Shown here: piece after piece, positions 19,022 through 29,346 of the stretch
How the letters are laid out: each line of letters begins with the position of its first letter
Numbering within the stretch: the first letter of the stretch is position 1
Origin: Tectiglobus sp965247245
Lineage (GTDB): Bacteria; Pseudomonadota; Alphaproteobacteria; Rhizobiales; Hyphomicrobiaceae
Length of the DNA stretch: 64,000 nt
Assembly (NCBI GenBank): GCA_965247245.1
Contig: CBDFGV010000003.1
Location: forward strand, 1,364,001 to 1,428,000
Reading direction: 5' to 3'
Notes under the pieces: generated by a model
What the model saw: only the letters and a program-made list of their open reading frames with translations
Database searches by the model: none
Told to the model about the DNA's origin: nothing
Position numbers and translations under genes: made by a program

Positions 19022-19560
19022 GGCTGGGCGAGAAACTCAATCTCTTCCGGTGTCGAGGAACGCCCAAGTATGGCGTTGCGATGCGGAAATCGCCCAAACT
19101 TCTCAATTACATCGAGATGCGCCTGCGCATAACCGAGATAGTTGTCGTTCCCTAACGCGCGAAAGAGCGCGACGCAGCGCTGTTGATCTTCAAGCTCCTC
19201 GCTATGCTCTAACGGCAGGTAGCAAAACGCCTTCTCATCATCGCTGAACGATTGATCGAGCCCAAGCTGCAATGTCTGATTGGCAATTTCCAAAGCCTTT
19301 GCATCGCTAGCAAACGACGCCGGTGTACCTCGGAACATGTTTCGTGAGAACTGATCCAACACGATAACGGCCGCAAGCGCGACACGGGGCGAAGCCGTCA
19401 AAGAAGTGAGGTTTGCGTTTGAGACTTCGCTATGGACGGCCGCGTAGCGCTGCCTGATCGCAGCATCTACAGCATCGTCTTTCTTGAACCACTGCGGTTT
19501 GTCCAGTTCGTTGAACCAGAACCCGAGAACGTCACCTACCCAAGCCGGCTCAGCCGTCAT
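19006..19560 (-). CDS. DUF924 family protein
   Basis: 184 residues. The N-terminal VLGFWFNELDKPQWFKKDDAVDAAIRQRY-type start, the LDQFSRNMFRGTPASFASD segment and FCYLPLEHSE are hallmarks of DUF924, an all-helical family of unknown biochemical role. It lies 27 bp after sufA on the same strand and may be the last gene of the SUF transcript. It may equally be an unrelated read-through passenger. Confidence 0.9.
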   Translation of the reverse strand: MTAEPAWVGDVLGFWFNELDKPQWFKKDDAVDAAIRQRYAAVHSEVSNANLTSLTASPRVALAAVIVLDQFSRNMFRGTPASFASDAKALEIANQTLQLGLDQSFSDDEKAFCYLPLEHSEELEDQQRCVALFRALGNDNYLGYAQAHLDVIEKFGRFPHRNAILGRSSTPEEIEFLAQPGSGF

Positions 19561-19587
19561 CGAATCTACTCTCGCGAGGCCAAACAG

Positions 19588-19977
19588 TTAGGCTTTGATT
19601 TCTTCCAGACGGGCTTGGTCGGCCGGGCGCAATTCAACAGATTCACCACAACCACATGCTGATGTTTGATTGGGGTTGTTGAAGACAAACTGCGCTGAAA
19701 GCTTGTCGACCTGATAGTCCATCTCAGTGCCAAGGATATAAAGCGTGGCCATAGGATCAATGATCACTCTGGCGCCTTTGTCCTCGATGATCTCATCGAA
19801 CTTTCCGGTCTCCTCGGCCCACTCAAGCGTATACTCCATGCCGGCGCATCCGCCCTTTTTGAGGCCGATCTTGAGACCAACCGCTTCCGGTTTGGTCGCC
19901 ATAATATCGCGCACACGCTGTGCCGCTGCCTCGGTCAAAGTCATGATCTGTGGGCGAGGCCGAGTTGCATTTGCCAT
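19588..19977 (-). CDS. sufA: SufA, A-type Fe-S carrier
   Basis: 129-residue HesB/IscA-family protein that passes clusters from the SufBCD scaffold to apo-proteins. The three conserved Cys are present: one in KKGGCAGMEY and two in ACGCGES near the C-terminus. It is the ninth SUF-related gene in a single minus-strand run. A 105-bp gap separates it from sufT, the second longest inside the operon. Confidence 0.95.
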   Translation of the reverse strand: MANATRPRPQIMTLTEAAAQRVRDIMATKPEAVGLKIGLKKGGCAGMEYTLEWAEETGKFDEIIEDKGARVIIDPMATLYILGTEMDYQVDKLSAQFVFNNPNQTSACGCGESVELRPADQARLEEIKA

Positions 19978-20082
19978 TCTGATTGCGTCCTAGCGCCGAA
20001 CCTTCAAGCGATCTCTACTAACAAGATAATGCGTCGATCGTAAATGTCGAGTATCCGGCCCGGTTTGCACCAAGCCATCAGC

Positions 20083-20558
20083 TTAGAACATGTTGAGAGC
20101 CAACCGCGCTTCGTCTGACATGCGGCTCATGTCCCAAGGCGGGTCGAATGTCAGTTCCACTGTCGTGCCGCTGACGCCGGCGACGGAATTCACGGCATTC
20201 TCAACCCACACCGGCATGTCACCAGCAACCGGGCAACCCGGTGCCGTCAACGTCATTTCCACGTCAACCTGTCGATTGTCATCGACATCGATCTTGTAAA
20301 TGAGACCAAGCTCATAAATGTCACACGGAATTTCAGGGTCATAGACGGTTTTGATGGCCGCCACGATATCGGCAGTCAGCTGCTCAATCTCTTCCTGAGA
20401 CAGAGCTGAACCTTCCACTGGCGTACCACCTTCCGCGACAGACTTCGGCCCGCTCGGCTGCTGCGAACCACCATTCGGGTCCACCGCTGAGCCTGCTGCC
20501 AAATCCAGGCGGTCACGCGTTTCAGTCATGTCGTCCATCTCAATCATTCCGTAGATCA

Positions 20559-20562
<4 letters not shown>
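20083..20562 (-). CDS. sufT: SufT, MIP18/DUF59-family Fe-S maturation protein
   Basis: 159 residues. A variable N-terminus (1-55) precedes a DUF59 domain with DPEIPCDIYELGLIY and TLTAPGCPVAGDMP, the latter with the conserved Cys. Family members assist Fe-S protein maturation and are usual partners of the suf genes. Its ATG overlaps the sufS stop by 4 nt, implying translational coupling. Confidence 0.92.
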
Positions 20563-21821
<1,259 letters not shown>

Positions 21822-21839
21822 AATCGCATTCCCAATTTG

Positions 21840-23156
21840 TTACCGCGCCAGCCAGCCGCGCGCGTCGTCCAGCAGCGCAGCGGCGATGGATTCGTTGTCG
21901 ACCTGCTCAATGGCCTCACCGATAAACGACTCGATCAGCAAGGCTCGTGCTGTCTCAACCGGTATGCCGCGCGAACGACAATAAAACACTAGATCCGGGT
22001 CCAGCTCAGCACACGTCGAACCGTGACCGCACGCAACATCATCCGCGTAGATCTCAAGCTCCGGCTTGGAGTCGAATTCACAGTCCGGCGATAGCATGAG
22101 CGCTTGCGCCATCTGTTTGCCGTCGGTCTTCTGGGCCTCCGGATGCACAATCACCTTGCCCTGGAAGACACCGCGTGCCTTGTCATCCAAAACACCCTTG
22201 AAGAGTTCGCGGCTTTCGCAGCCTGGAACCTCATGAGTGACGACAAGCGTATTGTCGATGTGCTGCTCGCCCCGGGCCAGAAACGCACCGGATATATCAA
22301 CCTTGGCATTCTCACCCGTGTAATGCGCAAACACTTGGTTTCGCGCGAGATCGACGTCGGCTGTGTAACTAAACGCACGGTAGTCGGCCTCCTGACCAAC
22401 ACTCGCAGCCCATGTCGCCAAGTGCGTGTTGCCGGTCTCCGTACCAACTTTGATGTGTGAAAGCTCAGCACCATCGGCAACAGAAACCTGGCTCAGCGTG
22501 TTTGTCTGCCCGCCGGTCGCGCCATCGATACTCACATAGGCTTCCAGAATGGTCGCCTGCGCTGAACGGCCAACGTTGATAATGTTGCGTGTCGTAATCA
22601 GAGCCGAATGATCGCCGGTTCGTGCGAACACCAGCATCAACGGTCGCTCGAGCTCAGCATTGTCATCAACCGTGATGATCGCCCCATCAACGGCAAACGC
22701 AGAATTCAAAGCGACAACTGCATCATCATTAGCGCCAAGTGCCAGGAGCTCAGCACCCTGCTCGCTATCAAGTGCTGCAGCAAGCGACGAGACAGTCAGT
22801 CCTGCCTGATTGCCAAGCTTTGAGTTACCCGGTTGATAAACGCCATCAACAAAGACCATGCGGTCGGCTTCTACTCCGGCGAGCGATCCCAGCGCCGCGT
22901 CAAGCGCAGCTTGATCAATATCGCCGGCCTCAGCTATCGCGCCTGGTGCTGCCGCATCTGATATGGCCGAGCGCAAATCGGTATACTTCCACTCTTCAAT
23001 GCGCCGGTGCGGTAGTCCCTTCTTCTGAAAGCTTTCAATGGCCGCAGTCCGTGTCGACTGGACGGCTGCACCACCTGGAAGTTTGTCCGCAACTTCTGCG
23101 AACGCAGCTGCGAAACCTTCCTCAGCCTTGGTTCTCACGATCGAGATGTTTGTCAT
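21840..23156 (-). CDS. sufD: SufD, scaffold subunit
   Basis: 438-residue parallel beta-helix protein of the SufBC2D complex, needed for iron entry. The C-terminal core has VTHEVPGCESRELFKGVLDD, GKQMAQALMLSPDCEFDSKPELEIYADDVACGHGST and FYCRSRGI, all diagnostic. The N-terminal half is less conserved, as usual. It lies 18 bp upstream of sufS and 41 bp downstream of sufC. Confidence 0.95.
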   Translation of the reverse strand: MTNISIVRTKAEEGFAAAFAEVADKLPGGAAVQSTRTAAIESFQKKGLPHRRIEEWKYTDLRSAISDAAAPGAIAEAGDIDQAALDAALGSLAGVEADRMVFVDGVYQPGNSKLGNQAGLTVSSLAAALDSEQGAELLALGANDDAVVALNSAFAVDGAIITVDDNAELERPLMLVFARTGDHSALITTRNIINVGRSAQATILEAYVSIDGATGGQTNTLSQVSVADGAELSHIKVGTETGNTHLATWAASVGQEADYRAFSYTADVDLARNQVFAHYTGENAKVDISGAFLARGEQHIDNTLVVTHEVPGCESRELFKGVLDDKARGVFQGKVIVHPEAQKTDGKQMAQALMLSPDCEFDSKPELEIYADDVACGHGSTCAELDPDLVFYCRSRGIPVETARALLIESFIGEAIEQVDNESIAAALLDDARGWLAR

Positions 23157-23197
23157 TTCAATTGCCTGATTGCTCGAGTTGCCAACTGCCGATCCGC

Positions 23198-23953
23198 CTA
23201 CGCTGCCTTCCCGACATACGCGGCATAGCCTGACTTCTCGAGTTCCAATGCCAATTCCTTATCACCTGAGGCCTTGATCTCACCCTGGGCAAGAACATGC
23301 ACCTTGTCAGGTACAATGTAGTTCAGCAGGCGCTGGTAGTGTGTGATCACCAACATTGAGCGATCAGGTGACCGCAGCGCATTCACGCCATCGGAAACCA
23401 CCTTCAGTGCATCGATGTCGAGACCTGAGTCCGTTTCATCCAGCACGCACAAGCTTGGTTCCAGCATCGCCATCTGAAGAATTTCGGAGCGCTTCTTCTC
23501 ACCACCCGAGAAACCGACATTGACCGGACGCTTCAGCATCTCAACGTCGATATTGAGCTCGCCGCCCTTTTCTTTGACGAGGCGTAGGAAATCCGGAGTC
23601 TTAAGCTCATCTTCGCCGCGCTTCTTGCGCAACGCGTTGACTGCTGTACGCAGGAACGTCAGCCCAGCAACACCAGGAATCTCCATTGGGTATTGGAACG
23701 CAAGGAACACACCTGAAGCGGCACGTTCCTCCGGCTCCATGTCGAGAATATTCTCACCATTCCAGAGCACTTCGCCTTCGGTCACTTCATAGCCATCGCG
23801 ACCAGCGAGAACGTAAGCAAGTGTCGATTTGCCGGAACCATTCGGTCCCATGATGGCATGCACTTCGCCTTTCGGCACGGTGACAGACAAACCGTTGATG
23901 ATTGGCTTGTCTTCGTCTTCGAGTTTGACGTGTAGGTTCTTAATTTCCAACAT
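23198..23953 (-). CDS. sufC: SufC, ABC-type ATPase of the SUF complex
   Basis: 251 residues. Walker A GPNGSGKST, signature motif GFSGGEKKRSEILQ and Walker B VLDETDSGLDIDAL identify SufC, which hydrolyses ATP to drive conformational change in SufBCD. It is soluble, without membrane segments. The neighbour upstream is a small membrane-protein gene, so SufC is separated from SufB here by two short unknown genes. Confidence 0.97.
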   Translation of the reverse strand: MLEIKNLHVKLEDEDKPIINGLSVTVPKGEVHAIMGPNGSGKSTLAYVLAGRDGYEVTEGEVLWNGENILDMEPEERAASGVFLAFQYPMEIPGVAGLTFLRTAVNALRKKRGEDELKTPDFLRLVKEKGGELNIDVEMLKRPVNVGFSGGEKKRSEILQMAMLEPSLCVLDETDSGLDIDALKVVSDGVNALRSPDRSMLVITHYQRLLNYIVPDKVHVLAQGEIKASGDKELALELEKSGYAAYVGKAA

Positions 23954-23974
23954 TTTGCTTTTCCGTTGCTCAGA

Positions 23975-24202
23975 TCAATCTTCGTATTTGCTCTGTTCAG
24001 AGCGCCGTTTCCATTGTCTCAGAACCACCCAGATCAGAAGCACGATCGGGATGATGTAAACCGGCGAAGGATCGGTGACGGACAACCCACCACCTGGTGT
24101 GCTCAAACTTGATGGCACACCGACGATCATCATTGTCGGGTCCGTCGCAAGAAGCGCAATCATCGCCAACAACAGGCCGTATATGACAATCCGACCGATC
24201 AC
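23975..24202 (-). CDS. Small two-helix membrane protein inside the SUF operon
   Basis: 75 residues starting at GTG. Hydrophobic segments at about 5-30 and 48-62 flank a Ser/Pro/Gly-rich loop; the C-terminus is basic then acidic (QWKRRSEQSKYED). The gene lies 21 bp ahead of sufC and 36 bp after the next small ORF, so it is surely co-transcribed. I do not recognise a family. Its place between sufB and sufC suggests a link to Fe-S biogenesis, such as membrane tethering or metal supply, by position only. Confidence 0.65.
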   Translation of the reverse strand: MIGRIVIYGLLLAMIALLATDPTMMIVGVPSSLSTPGGGLSVTDPSPVYIIPIVLLIWVVLRQWKRRSEQSKYED

Positions 24203-24238
24203 GCTTCGCCTTTCAGTCCTTCCTGTCGCCTGGTTGCA

Positions 24239-24457
24239 CTAGGCGACTTGCTGTTCACGCGCTGACCACAACCGATCGAATGCTTCACTCGCCGCGCGTT
24301 CGGCTTCGTTGTGTTTAGCGTTGAGTTCTTCAACTTCACCAATTGAAACTTCTATTTCACCATCACTTCGTAGTTGCCTGGCGCGCGCCTTGATTTCATC
24401 CGCCATTGCTTCCGCCGCCAACCAGTCCTGCTCCAACTGCGAAATATTCGTTGCCAT
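24239..24457 (-). CDS. Small helical protein inside the SUF operon
   Basis: 72 residues from the ATG at 24457, chosen because GGAGG lies about 12 bases upstream; the frame opens at 24517. The product is highly charged and helical, beginning MATNISQLEQDWLAAEAMA, likely a short coiled coil. No Cys residues, so it is not a cluster carrier. Family not recognised. The 151-bp gap to sufB could hold a processing or internal promoter site. Confidence 0.6.
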   Translation of the reverse strand: MATNISQLEQDWLAAEAMADEIKARARQLRSDGEIEVSIGEVEELNAKHNEAERAASEAFDRLWSAREQQVA

Positions 24458-24608
24458 CCTCTTACGTCCTCCAGACAAGTTCGGTGCGCTCCGCAATACG
24501 GTTTTGAGCAACACCACCCCAAATTTTTATTTGTTCAGATCATCTTGTTATTGTTGGCCTGCGCAATCAGCGTGGGTTCACCGATCGGCGCAGGCAAATA
24601 ATTCTCCT

Positions 24609-26129
24609 TTAGCCAACGCTGCCTTCCAGCGAGATACCGATCAGTTTCTGGGTCTCAGCCATGAACTCCATCGGCAGCTGCTGCAGCACATCACGCACGA
24701 ACCCGTTCACGACCAGCGCAACCGCTTCTTCCTCATCAAGACCACGCTGCCGGCAATAGAACAGCATGTCCTCGGAAATCTTTGACGTCGTCGCCTCATG
24801 CTCGAAATGCGAAGACGAGTTCTTCGCTTCGATGTAGGGCACGGTATGTGCACCGCACTTGTTTCCGATCAGCAGGGAGTCACAAACCGTAAAGTTCCGC
24901 GCATTGGTTGCTTTGCGATGCGCAGAAACAAGACCCCGGTAGGTATTGTCAGAGTGGCCTGCGGCGATGCCCTTTGAGATGATGCGGCTCGATGTATTTT
25001 TGCCGAGATGGATCATCTTGGTTCCGCTATCGACCTGCTGATGACCATTCGAAATAGCGATCGAATAGAACTCGCCGCGTGAATTGTCACCGCGCAAAAT
25101 GCAGCTCGGATACTTCCACGTGATCGCTGATCCGGTCTCAACTTGCGTCCAGGAAATCTTCGAAGAATGCCCGCGGCAGTCACCGCGCTTGGTGACGAAG
25201 TTATAGACGCCACCTTTGCCGTCCTTATCGCCTGGGTACCAGTTTTGGACGGTCGAATACTTGATCTCTGCATCGTCGAGCGCGATCAGTTCAACCACGG
25301 CTGCATGCAGCTGGTTTTCATCACGCATCGGCGCCGTACAGCCTTCAAGATACGACACATACGAGCCCTTATCGGCAATGATGAGAGTCCGCTCAAACTG
25401 ACCGGTATTCATTTCGTTGATGCGGAAGTACGTCGACAATTCCATCGGGCAGCGTACGCCTTCTGGAATGTAGACGAACGAACCATCTGAAAACACAGCA
25501 GAGTTGAGTGCCGCGTAGTAGTTGTCGGATTTCGGTACCACGGAACCTAGGTACTTCTTGACGAGCTCCGGATGCTCACGCAGCGCCTCGGAGATCGAGC
25601 AGAAGATGACGCCGGCCTTCGCCAGTTCCTTCTTGAAAGTAGTGACAACAGATACCGAGTCGAACACCGCATCGACAGCAACCTTGCCATAGCTGCTGGA
25701 CGGTGCCTCTGCATCATCGAGCTCACTCGGCTCGCCTTGCTTACGGACGCCAGCCAGGATCTCCTGCTCCTTCAGCGGGATGCCGAGCTTCTCATAAGTT
25801 CGAAGCAATTCCGGGTCGACCTCATCCAGTGACTTCGGCCCTTCCGTGTTTTTCGGCGCGGCGTAGTAATAGAGATCCTGGAAGTCGATCTTGGGATAGT
25901 TAACCTTGGCCCAGGTCGGCTCCTTCATCGCCAGCCATCGCTGATAAGCATCCAGACGCCACTCGAGCATCCAGGCCGGCTCTTCCTTCTTGTCCGAAAT
26001 GAACTTGACGATGTCCTCGCTGAGGCCTTTCGGCGCCTTCACCGTCTCGATGTCTGTCGTAAAGCCGTACTTATACTGATCGACGTCAATTTGTTTGACT
26101 TGTTCGATCGTCTCTTGAACAGCAGGCAT
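24609..26129 (-). CDS. sufB: SufB, Fe-S scaffold
   Basis: 506 residues from the ATG at 26129, favoured by GGAG six bases upstream; in-frame starts also exist at 26135 and 26150. Diagnostic segments include KKEEPAWMLEWRLDAY, RCPMELSTYFRIN, the SKISWTQVETGSAITWKYP stretch and the C-terminal HEATTSKISEDMLFYCRQRG. It builds the nascent cluster with SufC and SufD. It is the first scaffold gene after the desulfurase in the operon. Confidence 0.97.
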   Translation of the reverse strand: MPAVQETIEQVKQIDVDQYKYGFTTDIETVKAPKGLSEDIVKFISDKKEEPAWMLEWRLDAYQRWLAMKEPTWAKVNYPKIDFQDLYYYAAPKNTEGPKSLDEVDPELLRTYEKLGIPLKEQEILAGVRKQGEPSELDDAEAPSSSYGKVAVDAVFDSVSVVTTFKKELAKAGVIFCSISEALREHPELVKKYLGSVVPKSDNYYAALNSAVFSDGSFVYIPEGVRCPMELSTYFRINEMNTGQFERTLIIADKGSYVSYLEGCTAPMRDENQLHAAVVELIALDDAEIKYSTVQNWYPGDKDGKGGVYNFVTKRGDCRGHSSKISWTQVETGSAITWKYPSCILRGDNSRGEFYSIAISNGHQQVDSGTKMIHLGKNTSSRIISKGIAAGHSDNTYRGLVSAHRKATNARNFTVCDSLLIGNKCGAHTVPYIEAKNSSSHFEHEATTSKISEDMLFYCRQRGLDEEEAVALVVNGFVRDVLQQLPMEFMAETQKLIGISLEGSVG

Positions 26130-26190
26130 GCTCATCTCCACTCTATCCACCGGCCATCCGGTGGCATTTCAAATTTCAAATTCAGCCCAT

Positions 26191-27324
26191 TCACGCCACC
26201 GCGCGTGTCCGGCCTCCTACAATCTCGCTCCACGAACGTAGAAACGTATCGACATCGTCTGCGGATGTGTTCCAACCCAGACTGATCCGGATGGCGCCAC
26301 GCGCCAACTCGGGTTTGATACCCATTGCCGTCAGAACGTGACTTGCACCAACTTTGCCCGACGAACAGGCCGACCCTGCGCTGACAGCGATGCCAGCGAG
26401 GTCGAACTTGATCAAAAGGATATCCGAGCTTTGACCTTCAACCGCGACACAACTGGTATTCGCCATGCGCGGGCCGTCTTGCCCGACGATGACCGCATCA
26501 GGTGATGCGCTCAACAATTGCTGCTCTAGACCATCGCGCAACCGACCAAGCCTGGCCATTTCCTGCGTCTGACCCAGAACAAAATCGGCAGCAGCGCCGA
26601 ACCCGGCGATCCCCGGAACATTTTCTGTCCCCGCGCGCCGGCGCTTTTCCTGACCGCCACCAACAATAAATGGCGATAGCTCCAACCCATCCTTGATGAT
26701 CAGTGCGCCGACACCCATGGGGCCGCCAATCTTGTGCGAAGAAACCGCCAGAGTATCGGCACCCAGAGCATCGAAATCGATCGATATTCGACCGGCTGCC
26801 TGAACCGCATCGACGTGCAGGGCCAAGCCGTGCTCTTGGCAGAGACGGGCGGCATCCGCGACCGGCTGAAGGCTACCTGTTTCATTGTTGGCCATCTGCA
26901 GGACAACGAGCCTCTGCAGCTTCTCATCACTGCTGTCAGACGCGACATCAGCGATCTGCCCAACAACTGTTTGACCATTGGCATCGACATCAAGATCAAC
27001 AATTTCAGCATCGGAAGAACGCGCCGCTGCTAAAACTGAGTCGTGTTCGATCTTCGGAAGCAGGATCGTTTGCCAGTTTCGCGCCAGAGCCCAGGCATTC
27101 GCTTCGGTTGCACCACTGGTAAAGACGACGTTGTTTGGCTTTGTTCCAACAAGGGCCGCCACTTTCTCGCGGGCATCCTCGACAATCTTTCGGGTATTGC
27201 GACCTTCGCCATGCACGGACGAGGGGTTACCTGTCGCCTCCATAGCTTGCAGCACCATTTCGCGTGCCGCCGGCAGCAAAGGCGCCGTCGCATTGTAGTC
27301 GAGGTATGTCCGCGACATGCTCAT
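26191..27324 (-). CDS. Cysteine desulfurase, class I (NifS/IscS-like)
   Basis: 377 residues. PLP Lys in SSHKIGGPMG and the active-site Cys on the long mobile loop SAGSACSSGKVGASHVL place it in class I, unlike SufS further down the same operon. Its start overlaps the regulator stop by 4 nt. Two desulfurases in one SUF operon are common in alphaproteobacteria; the division of labour (Fe-S clusters versus tRNA thiolation) is not shown by sequence. Confidence 0.94.
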   Translation of the reverse strand: MSMSRTYLDYNATAPLLPAAREMVLQAMEATGNPSSVHGEGRNTRKIVEDAREKVAALVGTKPNNVVFTSGATEANAWALARNWQTILLPKIEHDSVLAAARSSDAEIVDLDVDANGQTVVGQIADVASDSSDEKLQRLVVLQMANNETGSLQPVADAARLCQEHGLALHVDAVQAAGRISIDFDALGADTLAVSSHKIGGPMGVGALIIKDGLELSPFIVGGGQEKRRRAGTENVPGIAGFGAAADFVLGQTQEMARLGRLRDGLEQQLLSASPDAVIVGQDGPRMANTSCVAVEGQSSDILLIKFDLAGIAVSAGSACSSGKVGASHVLTAMGIKPELARGAIRISLGWNTSADDVDTFLRSWSEIVGGRTRAVA

Positions 27325-27794
27325 TCAGCCGCCAGCCCTTCGCTGTTCGCTTGCAGCGCGCGCGGCATGACACTGGCCTGTAACGCTGGACCACCGTTGA
27401 TCACATCCTGCAGGGAGACATCACTCAAGAAGTTCTGGATATGCCGGCTGAGAGCAGCCCACAGCCCATGCGTGAGGCAGCGCTCTTCACCCACGCACCC
27501 GATATTGCTACCAGCAATACACCGGGTCATGCGCGTCGGCTCATCAACGGCTGCAAGAATTTGCGACACAAAAATCGAATCTGCCGGCAGCGACAGCTGA
27601 TAACCACCACCACGCCCGCGGACACTCTCCACGAGGCCGGCATGTCGCAGCTGACCAAACAACCGGCCTAGGTAAGCTTCTGAAAGCTCCTGACGCGCTG
27701 CGATCTCTGACAAAGCGACTGAACGCTGGTCTCCGTGCTTGGCCAGATCGGCCATCGCCATCACCGCATAGCGTCCTCGCGTATTCAGTTCCAC
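27321..27794 (-). CDS. iscR: Rrf2-family Fe-S regulator (IscR-like)
   Basis: 157 residues from a GTG at 27794, which gives the family's MELNTRGRYAVMAMADLA start; the frame opens further upstream without support. A winged helix (about 1-65) is followed by the [2Fe-2S] ligand region: C92, C100, C106 and H109, close to the C92/C98/C104/H107 of E. coli IscR. It senses cluster status and probably represses the operon it heads. The ATGA-type overlap with the desulfurase gene implies coupled translation. Confidence 0.92.
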   Translation of the reverse strand: MELNTRGRYAVMAMADLAKHGDQRSVALSEIAARQELSEAYLGRLFGQLRHAGLVESVRGRGGGYQLSLPADSIFVSQILAAVDEPTRMTRCIAGSNIGCVGEERCLTHGLWAALSRHIQNFLSDVSLQDVINGGPALQASVMPRALQANSEGLAAE

Positions 27795-28130
27795 GGCTCT
27801 AAACCTCGGCTTCGCACATCGGCTCAAGCGGACGGCTACAACTTTCAGCCGCCACCCTCTTGCAAACACCCGGAACAATTGTGCTAGAAGGTCGCTCCCG
27901 CACACCATTGCCCGCGACGGTCTCTTGTGCTGTTTCGAATAGTTCTAAACTGAGCGGAATATGGAAATCCCAACCGCAGGAGTCAAGATTAATTCCACTG
28001 CCCTCGCGTAATAATTCCGCGGCACGTTCGTGCATGCCCATCGACATGCCCGTTAAAGACCCCCAAATGCTCGGTTTGGGGCCAGAGCACCAAATAATCT
28101 GACAACACCAACTCGCCGGTTATCAAGCCA
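27795..28130. other. Divergent promoter region of the SUF operon
   Basis: 336 bp between the iscR-like gene and a plus-strand hydrolase. Expected to hold the SUF promoter and regulator operator, but I could not recognise a clear IscR site. Open frames here read as extensions and look non-coding. Confidence 0.4.
28061..28081. repeat. Short hairpin upstream of the hydrolase gene
   Basis: Perfect 7-bp inverted repeat CCCCAAA / TTTGGGG with a 7-nt loop, 49 bp before the hydrolase start. It could be a leader structure or operator; the sequence does not decide. Confidence 0.35.
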
Positions 28131-28802
28131 ATGCCCGAACTCATTATCAATGGCCCAGTGGGCCGTCTCGAAGCGCGCTACCACCATGAGCCCGATCCCA
28201 GAAGCCCATTGGCTTTGATCCTCCATCCCCACCCGCAATTCGGCGGCACGATGAACAATCAGGTGGTCTACCACCTCTATTACACCTTCGTTGAACGCGG
28301 TTTTTCGGTACTCCGCTTCAATTTCCGCGGTGTCGGACGCAGCCAGGGCTACTTCGACAACGGTCCGGGCGAACTGGCTGACGCGGCGACTGCACTGGAC
28401 TGGATGCAAATCGCAAAACCAGATTCCAAGGCCTGCTGGATTGTCGGGGTATCTTTCGGAACCTGGATTGCCATGCAGCTGCTGATGCGCCGACCCGAAA
28501 TCGACTCTTTCATCTGTGTCGCCCCACCAGCGAACCTCTATGATTTCTCCTTCCTGGCGCCCTGCCCGGCATCCGGCCTACTGGTCAATGGCGACCGCGA
28601 CCGCGTGGTCCCATCGGCATCGGTAGCGGAGCTTTCGCAGAAAACGAAGGTCCAGAAGGGTATTATCCTGCAGCACGACATCATTCCTGAAGCCAACCAC
28701 TTCTTCGAGGGCGAAGGTCCGATGGCAGCCTTGCAGGACAGTGTCGGGAATTATGTAGACACACGCATGGTCGATATCCTTAAGAACAAGTCTGACGACT
28801 AG
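28131..28802 (+). CDS. Alpha/beta hydrolase
   Basis: 223 residues. HPHPQFGGTMNN near the N-terminus, FNFRGVGRSQG, the nucleophile elbow GVSFGT, NGDRDRVVP (acid) and EANHFFEG (His) match a widespread proteobacterial dienelactone-hydrolase-like family of unknown substrate. No signal peptide. It is divergent from the SUF operon. Confidence 0.88.
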   Translation: MPELIINGPVGRLEARYHHEPDPRSPLALILHPHPQFGGTMNNQVVYHLYYTFVERGFSVLRFNFRGVGRSQGYFDNGPGELADAATALDWMQIAKPDSKACWIVGVSFGTWIAMQLLMRRPEIDSFICVAPPANLYDFSFLAPCPASGLLVNGDRDRVVPSASVAELSQKTKVQKGIILQHDIIPEANHFFEGEGPMAALQDSVGNYVDTRMVDILKNKSDD

Positions 28803-28894
28803 ACTATTTGTTCCGCCTCAGTGATGGCGGCACTTGCCAAGCCCGCTTGGACATGGCTGGATCAACGTCTCGCAATCGTCGAAAGGCAGATGAG

Positions 28895-29245
28895 ATGTTG
28901 ATCGCAGTCGTTCAAATCCCACGCAGTTCACCGAAACCGGCCAAAGATGCTGCGGTCGCCCGTGGCCTCGATTCCGCGCCCATCTATCGCGATGTCAAAG
29001 GCCTGATCCGCAAAGACTACCTAAACGGTGAAGACTGTGGCGGCGGGGTTTACACTTTTGAATCTCGCGAAGCAGCTGAAGCTTGGTTCAACGACGATTG
29101 GTGGGGCTGGATCGAAGAACGCTTCGGCGCCCGGCCCACTCTGACCTTCTATGACCACTACGTCACGGTCGACAATGCAGCCGGCGAAGTTCGCGTCGAC
29201 GGCAAGGCCGTCGAAGTCGGCAAAGGCACCGAAGCTGCCGAGTAG
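28895..29245 (+). CDS. Small dimeric-barrel-like protein (YdhR/monooxygenase-like)
   Basis: 116 residues from an ATG at 28895 with AAAGG upstream. The pattern MLIAVVQIP, then GLIRKDYL, GGGVYTFESREAAEAWFNDDWWGWIEERFG is that of ferredoxin-like dimeric alpha/beta-barrel proteins such as YdhR or antibiotic-biosynthesis monooxygenase relatives. The C-terminal 30 residues add a short beta/charged tail. Function unknown; it follows the hydrolase and may be co-transcribed. Confidence 0.75.
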   Translation: MLIAVVQIPRSSPKPAKDAAVARGLDSAPIYRDVKGLIRKDYLNGEDCGGGVYTFESREAAEAWFNDDWWGWIEERFGARPTLTFYDHYVTVDNAAGEVRVDGKAVEVGKGTEAAE

Positions 29246-29346
29246 GCCGCCGCGTGAGCCGGTGAGGCGCAGATTGATTTTAGAGTAGATTGCTTAGCGC
29301 GAGCGGTGACCATGATACGCCGTCGCCAATCGTCGTCATGCCCTGA

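Noticed and set aside
27799..28047. 82-codon minus-strand frame upstream of the iscR-like gene
   Set aside because: Lies in the expected SUF promoter region and has no domain or good ribosome site.
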